From assembly GCA_016792845.1 (NCBI GenBank), contig JAEUKH010000034.1, forward strand, positions 1 to 64,000: a stretch of DNA of 64,000 nucleotides, written 5' to 3'. This stretch comes from Myxococcales bacterium. Lineage in GTDB: Bacteria > Myxococcota_A > Polyangia > Polyangiales > Ga0077539. The translations under genes were made by a program, and so were the position numbers. The notes beneath the pieces are model-generated. The model did no database searches, was not told the origin of the DNA, and saw only the letters and a program-made list of their open reading frames with translations. Positions 9,195 through 17,742 of the stretch are shown in pieces; the first letter of the stretch is position 1, and each line of letters begins with the position of its first letter.

Positions 9195-9310
9195 CCCTGG
9201 TAGATCGAACTTATTTGATATCTTGTAGTTTCAATTACTTACCTATAAACGAAGAAATTCTACCCGCGCATCGCAACGGATCGAAATCAGCAAAATCAAG
9301 CTGCGTATGA
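9195..9310 (-). promoter_or_regulatory. AT-rich upstream region of the protease gene
   Basis: This stretch between two minus-strand genes is strikingly AT-rich compared with its surroundings. It contains runs such as ttatttgatatcttgtag and tcaattacttacctataa. It lies directly upstream of the protease gene and has no coding frame of interest. A TTGAAA hexamer is present on the minus strand, but I could not match a well-spaced -10 box, so a promoter is inferred from composition and position only. Confidence 0.3.
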
Positions 9311-9325
9311 CCGCGCGAGGCGACG

Positions 9326-10549
9326 TCAGGGCGATGGCTTCGGAGCGGGCGGGTGTTGGCAGTAGGCCGCCGTGGCGGCAGCCATCGCGTCGCGGTCTTC
9401 GGTCGGAATTTCAGGGTACCCCGGCAGAAACACCACGCCGCGGTGGAGGGCCCCGAGCTGCACGAGCGCGGGGTCGAGGGGCGCGAGGCTCGACGTGCCC
9501 CTGGCGGCGTCGAAGCCTTGCGCGCGGAGGTGTTTGACCAGGCCGTCGGGCTCGGGCACCGAGACCGCGATGAGCCAGTGGGTGCGCGCGGGCATGGCGT
9601 GACCGAGCACGGTGGCGTGCGGCATGAGCTGGGCGCGGAGGCGCTCTCCGGCCTCGCGGCGGCGGGCCAGGCGGGCGGCGTCAAAGGCTGCGAGCTGGGC
9701 CTCGACGGTGGCCGCGAGGGCGTCACACGCGCGGTGTCGCAGCGCCTGCAAGAGCGCGCCCGGCGTCTCGGCGGGGAAGCCCCGGGTCACGCCCATGATG
9801 GTGGCGTCGAGCGAGCGCCCGCGGGCTTCGAGGGCCTCGGCCAGGAGCTCATACCGTCGCGGGTCGCGCGGCACGACGAGCCCCAGAAAGGTCATCACCT
9901 TGCGGGCGTACCGCGCCGTGGGTTGCCGCGGCCAGGCCGACATCACCGCGCGCACCCGGGCCGCGAGGCTCGGCTCGCGAAAGCGCCCGAGACCTCCGCC
10001 GAGGGCCGTCGCGGTCTTGATCGACCCGAACGAGAAGAAGCTCACATCGGCCGCGGGCTGCGCGTCGAGCCGTGCGCGCCCGGTGAGCCCCTGGGCGTCG
10101 TCGTTGACGAAGATCCACCCGCGGTCGCGGGCCAGGGCGATGAAGGGTTCGAGCGCGACCTCGGCCCCGAAGAGTTGGGCCACCATGAGCATCCGGGTCT
10201 TCGCCGTGGCCTTCGCTTCGACGTCGGCGCGCGAGGGCGCGAGGGTCGCGGGGTCGCAGTCGACGGCCACCACCGTGAGCCCGTGGGCCGCGAAGATCCG
10301 CCCCACGTCAGGGATGGTGTACCCCGACACGATCACCTCGCTCTCAGGCGGCCAACGCAGCGCCGTGAGGAGCGCGTCGAGGAGCGAGCGCACCGACAGC
10401 CCGAGCACCCAACGCCCCTCGGCGTCGAGCCTCGCCTCGAAGCGCGCGGCGGCCTCGGGCGACGCGCCCACGCAGCGCCGAAGGGCCGCCACGAGGGCCT
10501 CGGGCGCGATGTCGACGTGGTGCCTGGGGTGCAGCCGTTCAGGGTTCAT
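9326..10549 (-). CDS. DegT/DnrJ/EryC1/StrS-type PLP aminotransferase
   Basis: PLP-dependent enzyme of 407 residues from the ATG at 10549. The segment IFVNDDAQGLTGRAR followed by VSFFSFGSIKTATALGGGLG matches the DegT pattern: an Asp near 150 for the pyridine nitrogen and K178 for the Schiff base. Such enzymes make amino sugars or other secondary amines from keto precursors. The neighbours (an acyltransferase-like and a spermidine-synthase-like protein, 7 bases upstream and coupled) suggest a small joint pathway rather than surface-sugar synthesis, since no glycosyltransferases are nearby. An in-frame ATG at 10597 would add 16 residues. Confidence 0.75.
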   Translation of the reverse strand: MNPERLHPRHHVDIAPEALVAALRRCVGASPEAAARFEARLDAEGRWVLGLSVRSLLDALLTALRWPPESEVIVSGYTIPDVGRIFAAHGLTVVAVDCDPATLAPSRADVEAKATAKTRMLMVAQLFGAEVALEPFIALARDRGWIFVNDDAQGLTGRARLDAQPAADVSFFSFGSIKTATALGGGLGRFREPSLAARVRAVMSAWPRQPTARYARKVMTFLGLVVPRDPRRYELLAEALEARGRSLDATIMGVTRGFPAETPGALLQALRHRACDALAATVEAQLAAFDAARLARRREAGERLRAQLMPHATVLGHAMPARTHWLIAVSVPEPDGLVKHLRAQGFDAARGTSSLAPLDPALVQLGALHRGVVFLPGYPEIPTEDRDAMAAATAAYCQHPPAPKPSP

Positions 10550-10556
10550 CGCGGGG

Positions 10557-11519
10557 TCAGAGAAAGCGTCGGGTGCCGCGCGCGGCGTCGCTCTCAAAGC
10601 CCGCCAGGCGCTGGTAGTCAGGGTCGAGCAGCGCGTTGAGCCGCAGCATCAGGCCCTCGGTCTCGGCGTCGAGGGTGCCGCGATGGCGGGCCTCGTGGGC
10701 CAGCGAGAAGGGCACAAAGTCTTCGCCGAGCGCACCGAGGGCGGGTTTGTAAGGCGCGCCGAAGCGCAGCGTCACGGTGCCCCGACGGAGGGTCGGGGTC
10801 GCGCCGCGAAACACCCGCGGACAGCCGCTCATGGCCGCGGCGACGACGTCGAGCCCCAAGGCCCAGGCGAGCTGCATCACCCCCGAGCGCCCGACGCCCA
10901 GGCGCGAGGCCACCGTGCCCTCGGGGTAAATGTGAACGCTGTACCCCTCGGCGACGGCCTCGCGGGTGAGCCGCAGCGCGTCTCCGAGGGTCGCCGCGTA
11001 CACGCGCCCGATCGCCTCGGCGTAGGGCGTCTCGCGCGGGTCGAAGGGGTAGCCCAAGATCTCGCGAGGCCGGGTCAAGAGCGGACGCAGCGCGGGCTCA
11101 GACGCGAACGACGGGCCCCCCGAGAGGGCGTCGCGCACGCGCCGATACTCGCCCTCGTCGAGCCGCCGCCCGAGGGTCGCCAGCGCGTCGACCAGGAGCA
11201 CGTACCCGCGCGACGCGAGCGGGATCACCCCCGTGCGTTCGAGCACCGGGCGCATCCACGCGACGTGGTAATTCTTGGCCTTGGTGACCGTCACGACCCG
11301 CTGCCCGAGGCGCCGCATCGCCGAGCGGAAGGTCATAAAATCGTACTTCGCCGTGGCGTTCGAGGCGTAGAGCACCGGGCCCTGCGGCGCCGCGAAGCCC
11401 TCGCACCGATGCCGAACCCCGGCGCGGTCTTCGTAGCGGGTGAAGAGCCCCGCGACGGCGCCCTCCCACCGCGGGTCGGGGCGCACCGAATAGCCCGCGA
11501 GGTAGTCTCGCGAGAGCAT
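10557..11519 (-). CDS. PlsC-like acyltransferase-fold protein lacking the catalytic His
   Basis: Protein of 320 residues whose ATG shares one base with the stop of the upstream gene (TGATG). The order of motifs resembles lysophospholipid acyltransferases: SNATAKYDF at residues 53-61 sits where the NHxxxxD motif should be, HIYPEGT at 196-202 is the FPEGT motif, and VVAAAMSGCPRVF is the last block. The catalytic His of motif I is replaced by Ala 55. It may therefore be inactive, act by another mechanism or bind acyl chains. It has no membrane helix and is co-transcribed with the aminotransferase. Confidence 0.6.
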   Translation of the reverse strand: MLSRDYLAGYSVRPDPRWEGAVAGLFTRYEDRAGVRHRCEGFAAPQGPVLYASNATAKYDFMTFRSAMRRLGQRVVTVTKAKNYHVAWMRPVLERTGVIPLASRGYVLLVDALATLGRRLDEGEYRRVRDALSGGPSFASEPALRPLLTRPREILGYPFDPRETPYAEAIGRVYAATLGDALRLTREAVAEGYSVHIYPEGTVASRLGVGRSGVMQLAWALGLDVVAAAMSGCPRVFRGATPTLRRGTVTLRFGAPYKPALGALGEDFVPFSLAHEARHRGTLDAETEGLMLRLNALLDPDYQRLAGFESDAARGTRRFL

Positions 11520-12190
11520 CACGCGGCCCGGGTGCCGACGTACACGACGTGGCGCATGCCGCCGCGCCCGGGGCGCTCGTGGGTCACCGTAAACCCCGCG
11601 CGGGTCAGCGTCTCGGCGAACTGCTTGTGATACGACTCGCCCCACACGGTGTAGACCCCGCCGCGGGTGAGGGCGTCGCGGGCCCGGGTGCTCGCGCCCA
11701 CGCCGTAGAGCTTGTCGCTCGCAGGGGTGTGCGCGTGCGGGCCCACATACAGGTCGATGAGGATCGCATCGTAAAGGAGCCCCGTGTTCGCAGCGTCGGC
11801 GATCACCGCGGTGACGTCTGCGATGAGCACCCGCACCCGCGGGTCGTCGACGGCGCGGTCGGTGAGCGCCGCGAGGGGCCCGCGACACCATGCGAGCATC
11901 ACAGGGTTGAGCTCGGCCACCACCACCTCGGCGTCGGCCGGGAGGCTGTCGAGCACCGCCCGGAGCGTGATCGCCATGCCGAGGCCCCCCACCAGAACAC
12001 GCGGGCTTTTACGATGTTTTAGCGGTGCGCAGGCCAAGGTGCCGAGCATCTGCTCAGAGCGATGGGCCATGCTGTTCATGAGAACGCGGCCCTGATGGGT
12101 GATGAGAAAATCGCGGGTGTCGCGCTGCTTGAGGGCGAGCACCCCGTCGGGCGTCTCGGCCGAGGCAACAGTCACAAACGGGCGGGGCAT
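11519..12190 (-). CDS. Spermidine-synthase-like protein
   Basis: Protein of 223 residues with a Rossmann methyltransferase fold. VLVGGLGMAITLRAVL is the SAM/dcSAM-binding glycine loop, VVVAELNPVML supplies the acidic residue of strand beta 2, and LLYDAILIDLYVGP matches the segment holding the catalytic Asp in polyamine synthases. The N-terminal half is short, as in spermidine-synthase-like proteins of unknown substrate. It heads the three-gene minus-strand group with the acyltransferase-like and aminotransferase genes. The substrate is not predictable. Confidence 0.72.
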   Translation of the reverse strand: MPRPFVTVASAETPDGVLALKQRDTRDFLITHQGRVLMNSMAHRSEQMLGTLACAPLKHRKSPRVLVGGLGMAITLRAVLDSLPADAEVVVAELNPVMLAWCRGPLAALTDRAVDDPRVRVLIADVTAVIADAANTGLLYDAILIDLYVGPHAHTPASDKLYGVGASTRARDALTRGGVYTVWGESYHKQFAETLTRAGFTVTHERPGRGGMRHVVYVGTRAA

Positions 12191-12254
12191 GGTGCCGACG
12201 AGTGTGCCAGATCTCGCGCACCGGGTGGGCCCCCGATCACCCGCGACCTCGCCC

Positions 12255-13160
12255 TCAGCGGCGCCCGTGCCCGTGCGCTGAACGGCCCGCCGGAGGGGCG
12301 CAATTGCCCTCCATCTGGTTGAGCGCGCCGCGCACCGCGGCCTCCATCGCGGCGGCGGCCACGCGCGGGTGAGGGTCGGGCGCGCCGGGGTAGTTCGGCG
12401 CAGACTCTTGGGCCGTCGCGGCCCCCATCAAGGCCCCCGCGATGGCGTGGGTCGCACCCGTGAGCAAGAGGAGCTGCACCTCGGCCCGCACCGCCGCCAC
12501 GCCGGGGTTGTCGCGGGTCTCGTAGGTCGTCAGGTTGGCGTCGAGGCCGTAGCTGCGAAGCGCGCCGCTCCGCACGCGGCGGTCGGCGTCGCGGGGCAAC
12601 GCGCCCGGGTTCAGCGCGAGGTCGGGGTAGGTGCCGAGCGCCGTGCGCACCGCGCTCTGGAGCATCGCCACGCGGCCAGGGTCGCGTTGGGTTCGGTCTT
12701 CGACCGCGCGGAGCTCGATCACACACCGCACGCGGCCCCAATCGGTGGCGAGCTGGGGGTGCTCGACCACGGCCTGCGGCCCCGGGCTCGGGGGCCCCGC
12801 CGAGAGCGTCGCGATGAGCCGCGCGATGGCCGCCCGCACACGCCGATCGCGGTCGCCCCGGTGGGCCTGGAGCGCGGGCAGCGAGGCCCGATCGCGCAGG
12901 GTGCTGAGCGCGTTGACGGCTTCGAGTCGGTGCCGCGCCGAGCGGTCGTCGAGCTGCGCTTCGAGGGCCTCTCGCCCCCCCGCGGGGCGCAGCTGCGCGA
13001 TGGTCTGCATCGCCCGGAGCCGGGTGCGCGACGAGCTCGCGTCACGCAAGAGCGCGATGGGCCCCGCCACGGGCTGCGCCGACGCCGTCGAGGCCCCCAA
13101 GAGCCCCGCGAGGGTCAACGAAAGAGAGAAGCCCAAAGTGCCAATCGCGCGACGGATCAT
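12255..13160 (-). CDS. Exported HEAT-repeat protein
   Basis: About 301 residues with a cleavable signal peptide (IGTLGFSLSLTLAGLLGASTASAQ). Residues about 30-125 contain HEAT-like helical repeats (RLRAMQTIAQLRPAGGREALEAQL, RHRLEAVNALSTLRDRASLPAL, DRRVRAAIARLIATL). The C-terminal half is an uncharacterised domain with Cys pairs (VRCVIEL and GNCAPP). HEAT repeats mediate protein binding, and a periplasmic adaptor role is inferred. A GTG three bases upstream is an alternative start. Confidence 0.72.
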   Translation of the reverse strand: MIRRAIGTLGFSLSLTLAGLLGASTASAQPVAGPIALLRDASSSRTRLRAMQTIAQLRPAGGREALEAQLDDRSARHRLEAVNALSTLRDRASLPALQAHRGDRDRRVRAAIARLIATLSAGPPSPGPQAVVEHPQLATDWGRVRCVIELRAVEDRTQRDPGRVAMLQSAVRTALGTYPDLALNPGALPRDADRRVRSGALRSYGLDANLTTYETRDNPGVAAVRAEVQLLLLTGATHAIAGALMGAATAQESAPNYPGAPDPHPRVAAAAMEAAVRGALNQMEGNCAPPAGRSAHGHGRR

Positions 13161-13221
13161 CACGGTGATGCGCGACCGTACAGGAGCTCTACACCCGCTT
13201 CAACGCGCAGACTCGGCTCTC

Positions 13222-14406
13222 TCAACGCAGCACACGAATTGACCCCGCGAACGACGCATAGTCCCTGCTGGTGACGCCATTTCTCACACTTGCGTCATAG
13301 CGTCCGCGGCCTGCCTCGACGCGCACGCTGAAGACGCCGCCGCGCACGAGGGTGATGGCGCCGGCGTGCACCGCCGCGGTGCAGAGCGCGCTGTCGTCGG
13401 TGTAGGGGTTCGAGCCCCAGACGACCCCGGGCACACCTTGGCCCGCGCAGTAAAAGCGGAGGGTCTGACCCGCGCGGGCGCGGTACGAGATGGCGTGGTC
13501 GCTCCAGGTGAGGGGGGTCGTCCCGGGGGGGGCGTCGCCGTATCCGCGGGCGTTCGGATCGAAGGAGAATGAACCAGGAAATCCCCTGTAATCTTGAGAA
13601 CCTACACCATTCCTGAGGGTGCCTGGGTAGAGCGGCATCCCGGGGCGGAGGTAGAAGGTGATGCGGCCTCCCTCGGCGAAGGTGATGTGCCCCGCGTGCA
13701 CCGCCGCGGTGCAGAGCGAGCTGTCGTCGGTGTAGACGTCGCTGCCCCAGATCGAAGCGGCGCTGCCGCGGGCCGGGCACACCAGCACGAAGGCGTGGCC
13801 GATCTGACCGCGGAGCCCCGTGGCGGTGAGGCTCCACACGTTGCTCCCGGGTGCGGGCACGAGGGTGCTGCGCCCGTTCAGGGTCAACACCCTGGGCGCA
13901 TCGGGCGGCGGAGGAGGTGGCGGCGGCGGCGACTCGTGCACGCCCGCCCCGCGGTTCAGGGCCTCGGTGGTGAGGCCCGGTAGGGGCCCGCCCTCGATGA
14001 CGAAGCTCCCCGGGTAGGCCGCATAGGCGAGGGTCGAGACCCCGTTGCGCCGGGTCGCGAGGTAGGCCGGCTGCCCCGGCACGATGCGAATCACGAAGCG
14101 CCCGCCTTGCTCGCGGGTGATGCGCCCGGCGTGGAGCCCCGCGGTGCACACCGCGCTGTCGTCGGTGTAGACGTCGCTGCCCCAGACCGGGTGCGGGCTG
14201 CCGTTGCTGGGGCACTGCACCACCACCCGCAGCCCGGGGTTGGCGCGGTAGCGCTGCACGCTGTCGCTCCAGCTGGCCACGAGGCTGGTCTCAGAGATCG
14301 CCGAGGGCCCCGCGTCGGGGGCCGTGGCGCCGGGGCGGGGCCTGCGCGAACAGGCCGTGAGCAGCGCGAGGACGAGGGCGGCGCGACGAAGCCTTGGGCT
14401 CAACAT
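13222..14406 (-). CDS. Lipoprotein with three LCCL domains
   Basis: Lipoprotein of 394 residues with signal MLSPRLRRAALVLALLTAC (Cys 19). Three modules each carry the LCCL signature: WGSDVYTDDSAVCTAGLHAG, WGSDVYTDDSSLCTAAVHAG and WGSNPYTDDSALCTAAVHAG. Each is followed by an RxGxxxYxxxxRNGVxSxxYxxxxGSF block. A Pro-rich spacer (PPPPPPPPP) separates modules one and two. LCCL domains are best known from animal extracellular proteins (Limulus factor C, cochlin) and bind carbohydrate or LPS-like ligands. A surface lectin-like function is inferred. The third module has a locally lower GC content near 13,570-13,610. Confidence 0.85.
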   Translation of the reverse strand: MLSPRLRRAALVLALLTACSRRPRPGATAPDAGPSAISETSLVASWSDSVQRYRANPGLRVVVQCPSNGSPHPVWGSDVYTDDSAVCTAGLHAGRITREQGGRFVIRIVPGQPAYLATRRNGVSTLAYAAYPGSFVIEGGPLPGLTTEALNRGAGVHESPPPPPPPPPDAPRVLTLNGRSTLVPAPGSNVWSLTATGLRGQIGHAFVLVCPARGSAASIWGSDVYTDDSSLCTAAVHAGHITFAEGGRITFYLRPGMPLYPGTLRNGVGSQDYRGFPGSFSFDPNARGYGDAPPGTTPLTWSDHAISYRARAGQTLRFYCAGQGVPGVVWGSNPYTDDSALCTAAVHAGAITLVRGGVFSVRVEAGRGRYDASVRNGVTSRDYASFAGSIRVLR

Positions 14407-14429
14407 CGCGCCAGAGGATACGGCAAGCG

Positions 14430-15593
14430 CTACTGAGAAGGGGCGCCGCAGTTGGGGCACTGCGGGAGCTCGGCGGCGTACACGGTCTTGCAGTGGCCGC
14501 AGGCGCGTCGGCCCACCCGCGCGTCGGGCGAGAGCGGCTTCAAGGTCGGGAAGACCGTCGCCATTTCGGCGCTCGACATCACGTCGTTGGGGTCGGCCGG
14601 CTGCCACACCACCTCCATCGCCTGGAGGGCGCCGGGCGAGTTCAACATCACCTGGAGGTCGTGGACGAGGTCACCGCGGCCCGCGATCGGGCGGAAGTTC
14701 GGCAACCCGTCGCGCTTGCACACGATCACCGTCACCACCACGAAGCCCCCGCCCTCTTCGGCGCTGCCCTGCGACGAGGGCGCGTTCACCTTGCGGACGC
14801 CGCCCTGGTCGGCCCGCACGGTCTCGACGATGAAGCGCCCGCGCTCGGTGTCGACGGCCTGCTGAAACTGCTGCTGCGCGGCCTGCATCGGCATACCCTG
14901 GCTGAGCGCGTGGTGCGTCAGGTACGCCCCGTCGAGGAAGCGCGACAGCGTCTCGGCCACCATCCGCGCGGCCTGGTTCAGCCCGTCAGGCGCGTTGAAA
15001 TTCACCTGCGCCGAGATGCGATCCATCTCGCCCTGGACCTGCGCGCGCACCCTCGAATCAAAAGCGATCGCCAAGGCCGCGAGCGAGAAGCTCTCGTGCG
15101 GCTGACCGCCGTACCCGCCGCCGCCGTAGCCGCCCATGGGGGCCGCGCCGGGCGTATACGACACCGTCGGCGCGCTGCTCTTGCTCCGCGAAATCACGAT
15201 CGCCACGATGATGATCAGAAAGAGCACGCCGCACACGAGCCCGAACCCGCCGCTCGAACGCGAGCTGCCGTAGCCCGTGCCGCCGTACGAGGTGCCCCCA
15301 TACGACGAGCCGCCGTACGAGGGCCGCGAGCCGTACGAGCCGCCGTACGAGGGCCGCGAGCCGTACGAGCCGCCCCCGTACGAGGGCCGCGACGAGCCGC
15401 TCGAAGGCCGCGAGGGGCTGCTGCCCGAGCCCCAACGCGAGCCGCCGAAGCTGCCCCCCGTATGCTGGCCAAGGAGCACCGGCGACACCTCGCGCGCGCT
15501 GCCCCCCACAGGCCAGGCGCTCGCCCCTGAGGGACCGAGCAGCCAGGCCGACAAGACGAGCGCCAGAAGCGCCCACCACCGAGTCTTCCGCAT
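14430..15593 (-). CDS. DUF1517-type membrane protein with Gly/Ser/Tyr repeats and zinc ribbon
   Basis: Protein of 387 residues. A signal peptide (MRKTRWWALLALVLSAWLLG) is followed by a Gly/Ser/Tyr-rich low-complexity segment (residues about 45-115, repeated SYGSRPSYGG). A single transmembrane helix lies at about 117-135. A conserved cytoplasmic domain of the DUF1517 type (SLAALAIAFDSRVRAQVQGEM...) follows. The C-terminus carries a zinc ribbon, CGHC...CPNC, near residues 370-385. The domain is found in cyanobacterial and plastid proteins of unknown function. The exact function here is unknown. Confidence 0.75.
   Translation of the reverse strand: MRKTRWWALLALVLSAWLLGPSGASAWPVGGSAREVSPVLLGQHTGGSFGGSRWGSGSSPSRPSSGSSRPSYGGGSYGSRPSYGGSYGSRPSYGGSSYGGTSYGGTGYGSSRSSGGFGLVCGVLFLIIIVAIVISRSKSSAPTVSYTPGAAPMGGYGGGGYGGQPHESFSLAALAIAFDSRVRAQVQGEMDRISAQVNFNAPDGLNQAARMVAETLSRFLDGAYLTHHALSQGMPMQAAQQQFQQAVDTERGRFIVETVRADQGGVRKVNAPSSQGSAEEGGGFVVVTVIVCKRDGLPNFRPIAGRGDLVHDLQVMLNSPGALQAMEVVWQPADPNDVMSSAEMATVFPTLKPLSPDARVGRRACGHCKTVYAAELPQCPNCGAPSQ
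15311..15398. repeat. 30-bp tandem repeat inside the DUF1517 gene
   Basis: Two exact copies of a 30-bp unit (15,311-15,340 and 15,341-15,370, beginning CGCCGTACGAGGGCCGCGAG) and a third copy with a 3-bp insertion. It encodes the SYGSRPSYGG repeats. The unit is a multiple of three, so changes in copy number keep the frame. Confidence 0.85.
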
Positions 15594-15670
15594 GGCGCGA
15601 GGGTACCACTCTGGGCGGCGATTCTTTGCACCCTGTGACACCCCGCCCGACGATTCTCTCGCGCGCCCCC

Positions 15671-16762
15671 TCAGGTGCCCTCGCACCGCACCCGCAGCAC
15701 CCCGAGGCGCAGGCTCCCGCGGGCGCCCACCTCGCGGGTCACCATCCACCCCGAACCGCGGGCCTCGATCGAGAGCGGCTGCCCCGAGGGCCACGGCCGC
15801 ACGCTCCCGAGGGTCGAGCTCGACCCGTCTGAGAAGAGCCGCACCAGCACCGCGCTGTTGTTGCCCTCGCGGGCCTCGGCGAGCACCACCGGCCCCGCCC
15901 CTACGGCGCGCACCGGGCGCATCCCCACGGCGAGCGAGATGTCAGGCATCGTCACCGGCACCACCGCCCCGGGCAGCATGCGATACAGCACCAGGTGCCC
16001 GTTGAGGAGCGGCTGCACCGAGTACACCGCGCCCCCCATTTCAACGGGCCCCGCGGCCCCGAGCGGCCAGCGCACATGGCTCGTGAGGGCGAGCCCCGAC
16101 CCCAGCGTCGCCACCATCGTCTGCGTCGGCGACTCGTTGTAAAATAGCAGCGTCGCGTCGGCCGTGGCGAGGCGCACGAGGCGCACCGCGTCGCCGCTCC
16201 CGAGGGGCACCCCGGGGCCGCGCGGCACCCCGCGCGAATCGAGCCCGAGGCCCGTCATCGCGCGGGTGTCGAGGGCGCTCCACACGAGGCTCAGCCCCGT
16301 CGACCCGGGCACCATCGAGAGCGAGGCGACCCCCTCGGGCACCGTCGCCACCACCCGCGGCACGTTCTGCCCCTCGTTGGCCACGCTCACCCGCGAGACG
16401 AGCACCTCGCGCCCGCCCTCGACCGCCGCCACGGCCACCCCCGAGGGCGTGGGCGACATCACAAAGCGAGAGACCGCGCGCCCGAGCACCCGGGTCTCAC
16501 CCACCGGCAGGGCCTCGTCGTTCAAGCGCCGCAGCCGCAGCGTGCCCGGCTCGGTGTCGCGCCACGCGAGGAAGGCCCCCACCGGGTCGGCTTCGAGCCA
16601 CAGCTCGCTCTCGCCCGAGAGCCCCTCAAACGCCGCCACGTCGAGCCCCCGGCGCACCACCTCGCAGCGCGGCGTCGGCGCGAGCGCCCGGGGCCCCACC
16701 CGCTGGGCCGCGCTCGATGTTGACAGTGTCAACATCACCCCGACGAGCGCGGCGCGTCTCAC
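15671..16762 (-). CDS. Exported beta-rich protein of unknown function
   Basis: Protein of 363 residues. A GTG at 16762 overlaps the upstream stop (GTGA) and starts MRRAALVGVMLTLSTSSAAQ, a signal peptide. The mature part has regularly spaced beta-hairpin segments (GAFLAWRDTEPGTLRLRRLNDEAL, VVLAEAREGNNSAVLVRLFSDGS), suggesting a propeller-like fold without a recognised family. One Cys pair (RCEVV and VRCEG) lies near the ends. The codons for the signal peptide contain a perfect 21-bp palindrome described separately. Confidence 0.65.
   Translation of the reverse strand: MRRAALVGVMLTLSTSSAAQRVGPRALAPTPRCEVVRRGLDVAAFEGLSGESELWLEADPVGAFLAWRDTEPGTLRLRRLNDEALPVGETRVLGRAVSRFVMSPTPSGVAVAAVEGGREVLVSRVSVANEGQNVPRVVATVPEGVASLSMVPGSTGLSLVWSALDTRAMTGLGLDSRGVPRGPGVPLGSGDAVRLVRLATADATLLFYNESPTQTMVATLGSGLALTSHVRWPLGAAGPVEMGGAVYSVQPLLNGHLVLYRMLPGAVVPVTMPDISLAVGMRPVRAVGAGPVVLAEAREGNNSAVLVRLFSDGSSSTLGSVRPWPSGQPLSIEARGSGWMVTREVGARGSLRLGVLRVRCEGT
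16716..16736. promoter_or_regulatory. 21-bp perfect palindrome in a signal-peptide coding region
   Basis: GATGTTGACA, one central base, then TGTCAACATC: two perfect 10-bp arms. It lies about 27-47 bases inside the downstream gene, just after the coupling junction with the gene at 16,759-17,742. The codons it forces (ttg aca ctg tca aca) are unusually AT-rich here. It looks like an operator for a dimeric regulator, or a hairpin acting on translation. This is inferred from symmetry only. Confidence 0.4.
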
Positions 16763-17742
16763 CGAACGACGGCGCTGTAGCGTCGACCGAGGCCCACGGC
16801 TGAGATCGAGAGGGGCCACGCCCCGACGCGGGTGGTGGTGATGTTGTAGGGCATGACCGTGAGCGAGCCGGGCTGCTCTCGGGTGGGCGGCAGGTTTTGC
16901 AGGGCCCGCCGGGGGATGGTGCAGACCCCGGTGTCGCCGTAGCACTCGTTGTTGATGCGCACCCAGCGCCCGTTGGCGGTGCTGACCGCGGGCAGCGTCA
17001 AGATCACCCAGACGGCGCGGGCGGGCGACGGGGCGAAGCGCACGGTGAGGTCGCGGGTGCGATCGATCACCAGGGCGTCGCCGGGCGGGTCGATGACCTG
17101 CAACGGAGGCGGCACGGTGACCCGGAGGTTGAGCGGCGGTACGGCGGCGCTGCCCGGGGCGGTGACGGTGACCTCGCCCCCTCGGGCGAAGACCGAGCCG
17201 AGCTCATAGTAGGGCTGATAGCGGCCGTCGCGGGCGGTCGAGAGGGCCACTGCCTCGCTGCCCCCCGAGACGCTCACGACCCCCGCGTTGGGGAAGGGTG
17301 TCGGGTGCGGGTCGGCCACCGAAGCCGCGGCGAGGTCGCAGTTTTGAAGATCCCAGCTCGCGGCCCCCGACACCATGCAGCGCGGGTCGTCGGGGCGAGG
17401 GATGTACCGAAACTCGGCCGTGACATAGGTCGCCGCGGCCTCGGCTTCGAGGTAATTGCCGATGTACATGTAGGCCGAGCGCTGGTCGAAGACGCTGCCG
17501 TCGATGACGAACTCGCCCACATCGCCGGTGCCGCCGTCGACCCGCAGGGGCCCCGCGTCGACGCCGCCGTCGACCGGGCGAAAGGGGTCGAAGCCGTCGG
17601 GGTTGAGCCCCGGCGCGACGTCTCTCGGGCGCCCGCCGTCGACCCCGTCGGCGGCCGCGCCGTCGACCGTCGAGGCGCACCCGACGGCGCCGAGGGCCCA
17701 GCAAAACAGACCCAGTGCTCGAACTGAAGCGACCCTCGGCAT
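16759..17742 (-). CDS. Lipoprotein of unknown function
   Basis: Lipoprotein of 327 residues. The signal ends LGAVGC with Cys 22. A long Asp/Gly linker (DGAAADGVDGGRPRDVAPG ... VDGGVDAGPLRVDGGTGDVG) follows, then a beta-rich domain with four Cys (PRCMVSG, LQNCDLA, NNECYGDTGVCTIP). The last pair suggests a disulfide loop. No family recognised. It is coupled to the exported protein at 15,671-16,762, so the two are probably partners. It is transcribed divergently from the MoxR operon. Confidence 0.68.
   Translation of the reverse strand: MPRVASVRALGLFCWALGAVGCASTVDGAAADGVDGGRPRDVAPGLNPDGFDPFRPVDGGVDAGPLRVDGGTGDVGEFVIDGSVFDQRSAYMYIGNYLEAEAAATYVTAEFRYIPRPDDPRCMVSGAASWDLQNCDLAAASVADPHPTPFPNAGVVSVSGGSEAVALSTARDGRYQPYYELGSVFARGGEVTVTAPGSAAVPPLNLRVTVPPPLQVIDPPGDALVIDRTRDLTVRFAPSPARAVWVILTLPAVSTANGRWVRINNECYGDTGVCTIPRRALQNLPPTREQPGSLTVMPYNITTTRVGAWPLSISAVGLGRRYSAVVR

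Noticed and set aside
9353..11630. Long overlapping plus-strand frames (428 and 672 codons)
   Set aside because: Shadows of the minus-strand aminotransferase and acyltransferase-like genes; no recognisable domain.
13400..13420. tRNA-like GGGTTCGAGCCCC sequence
   Set aside because: It encodes part of an LCCL module; no acceptor, anticodon or D arms can be formed around it.
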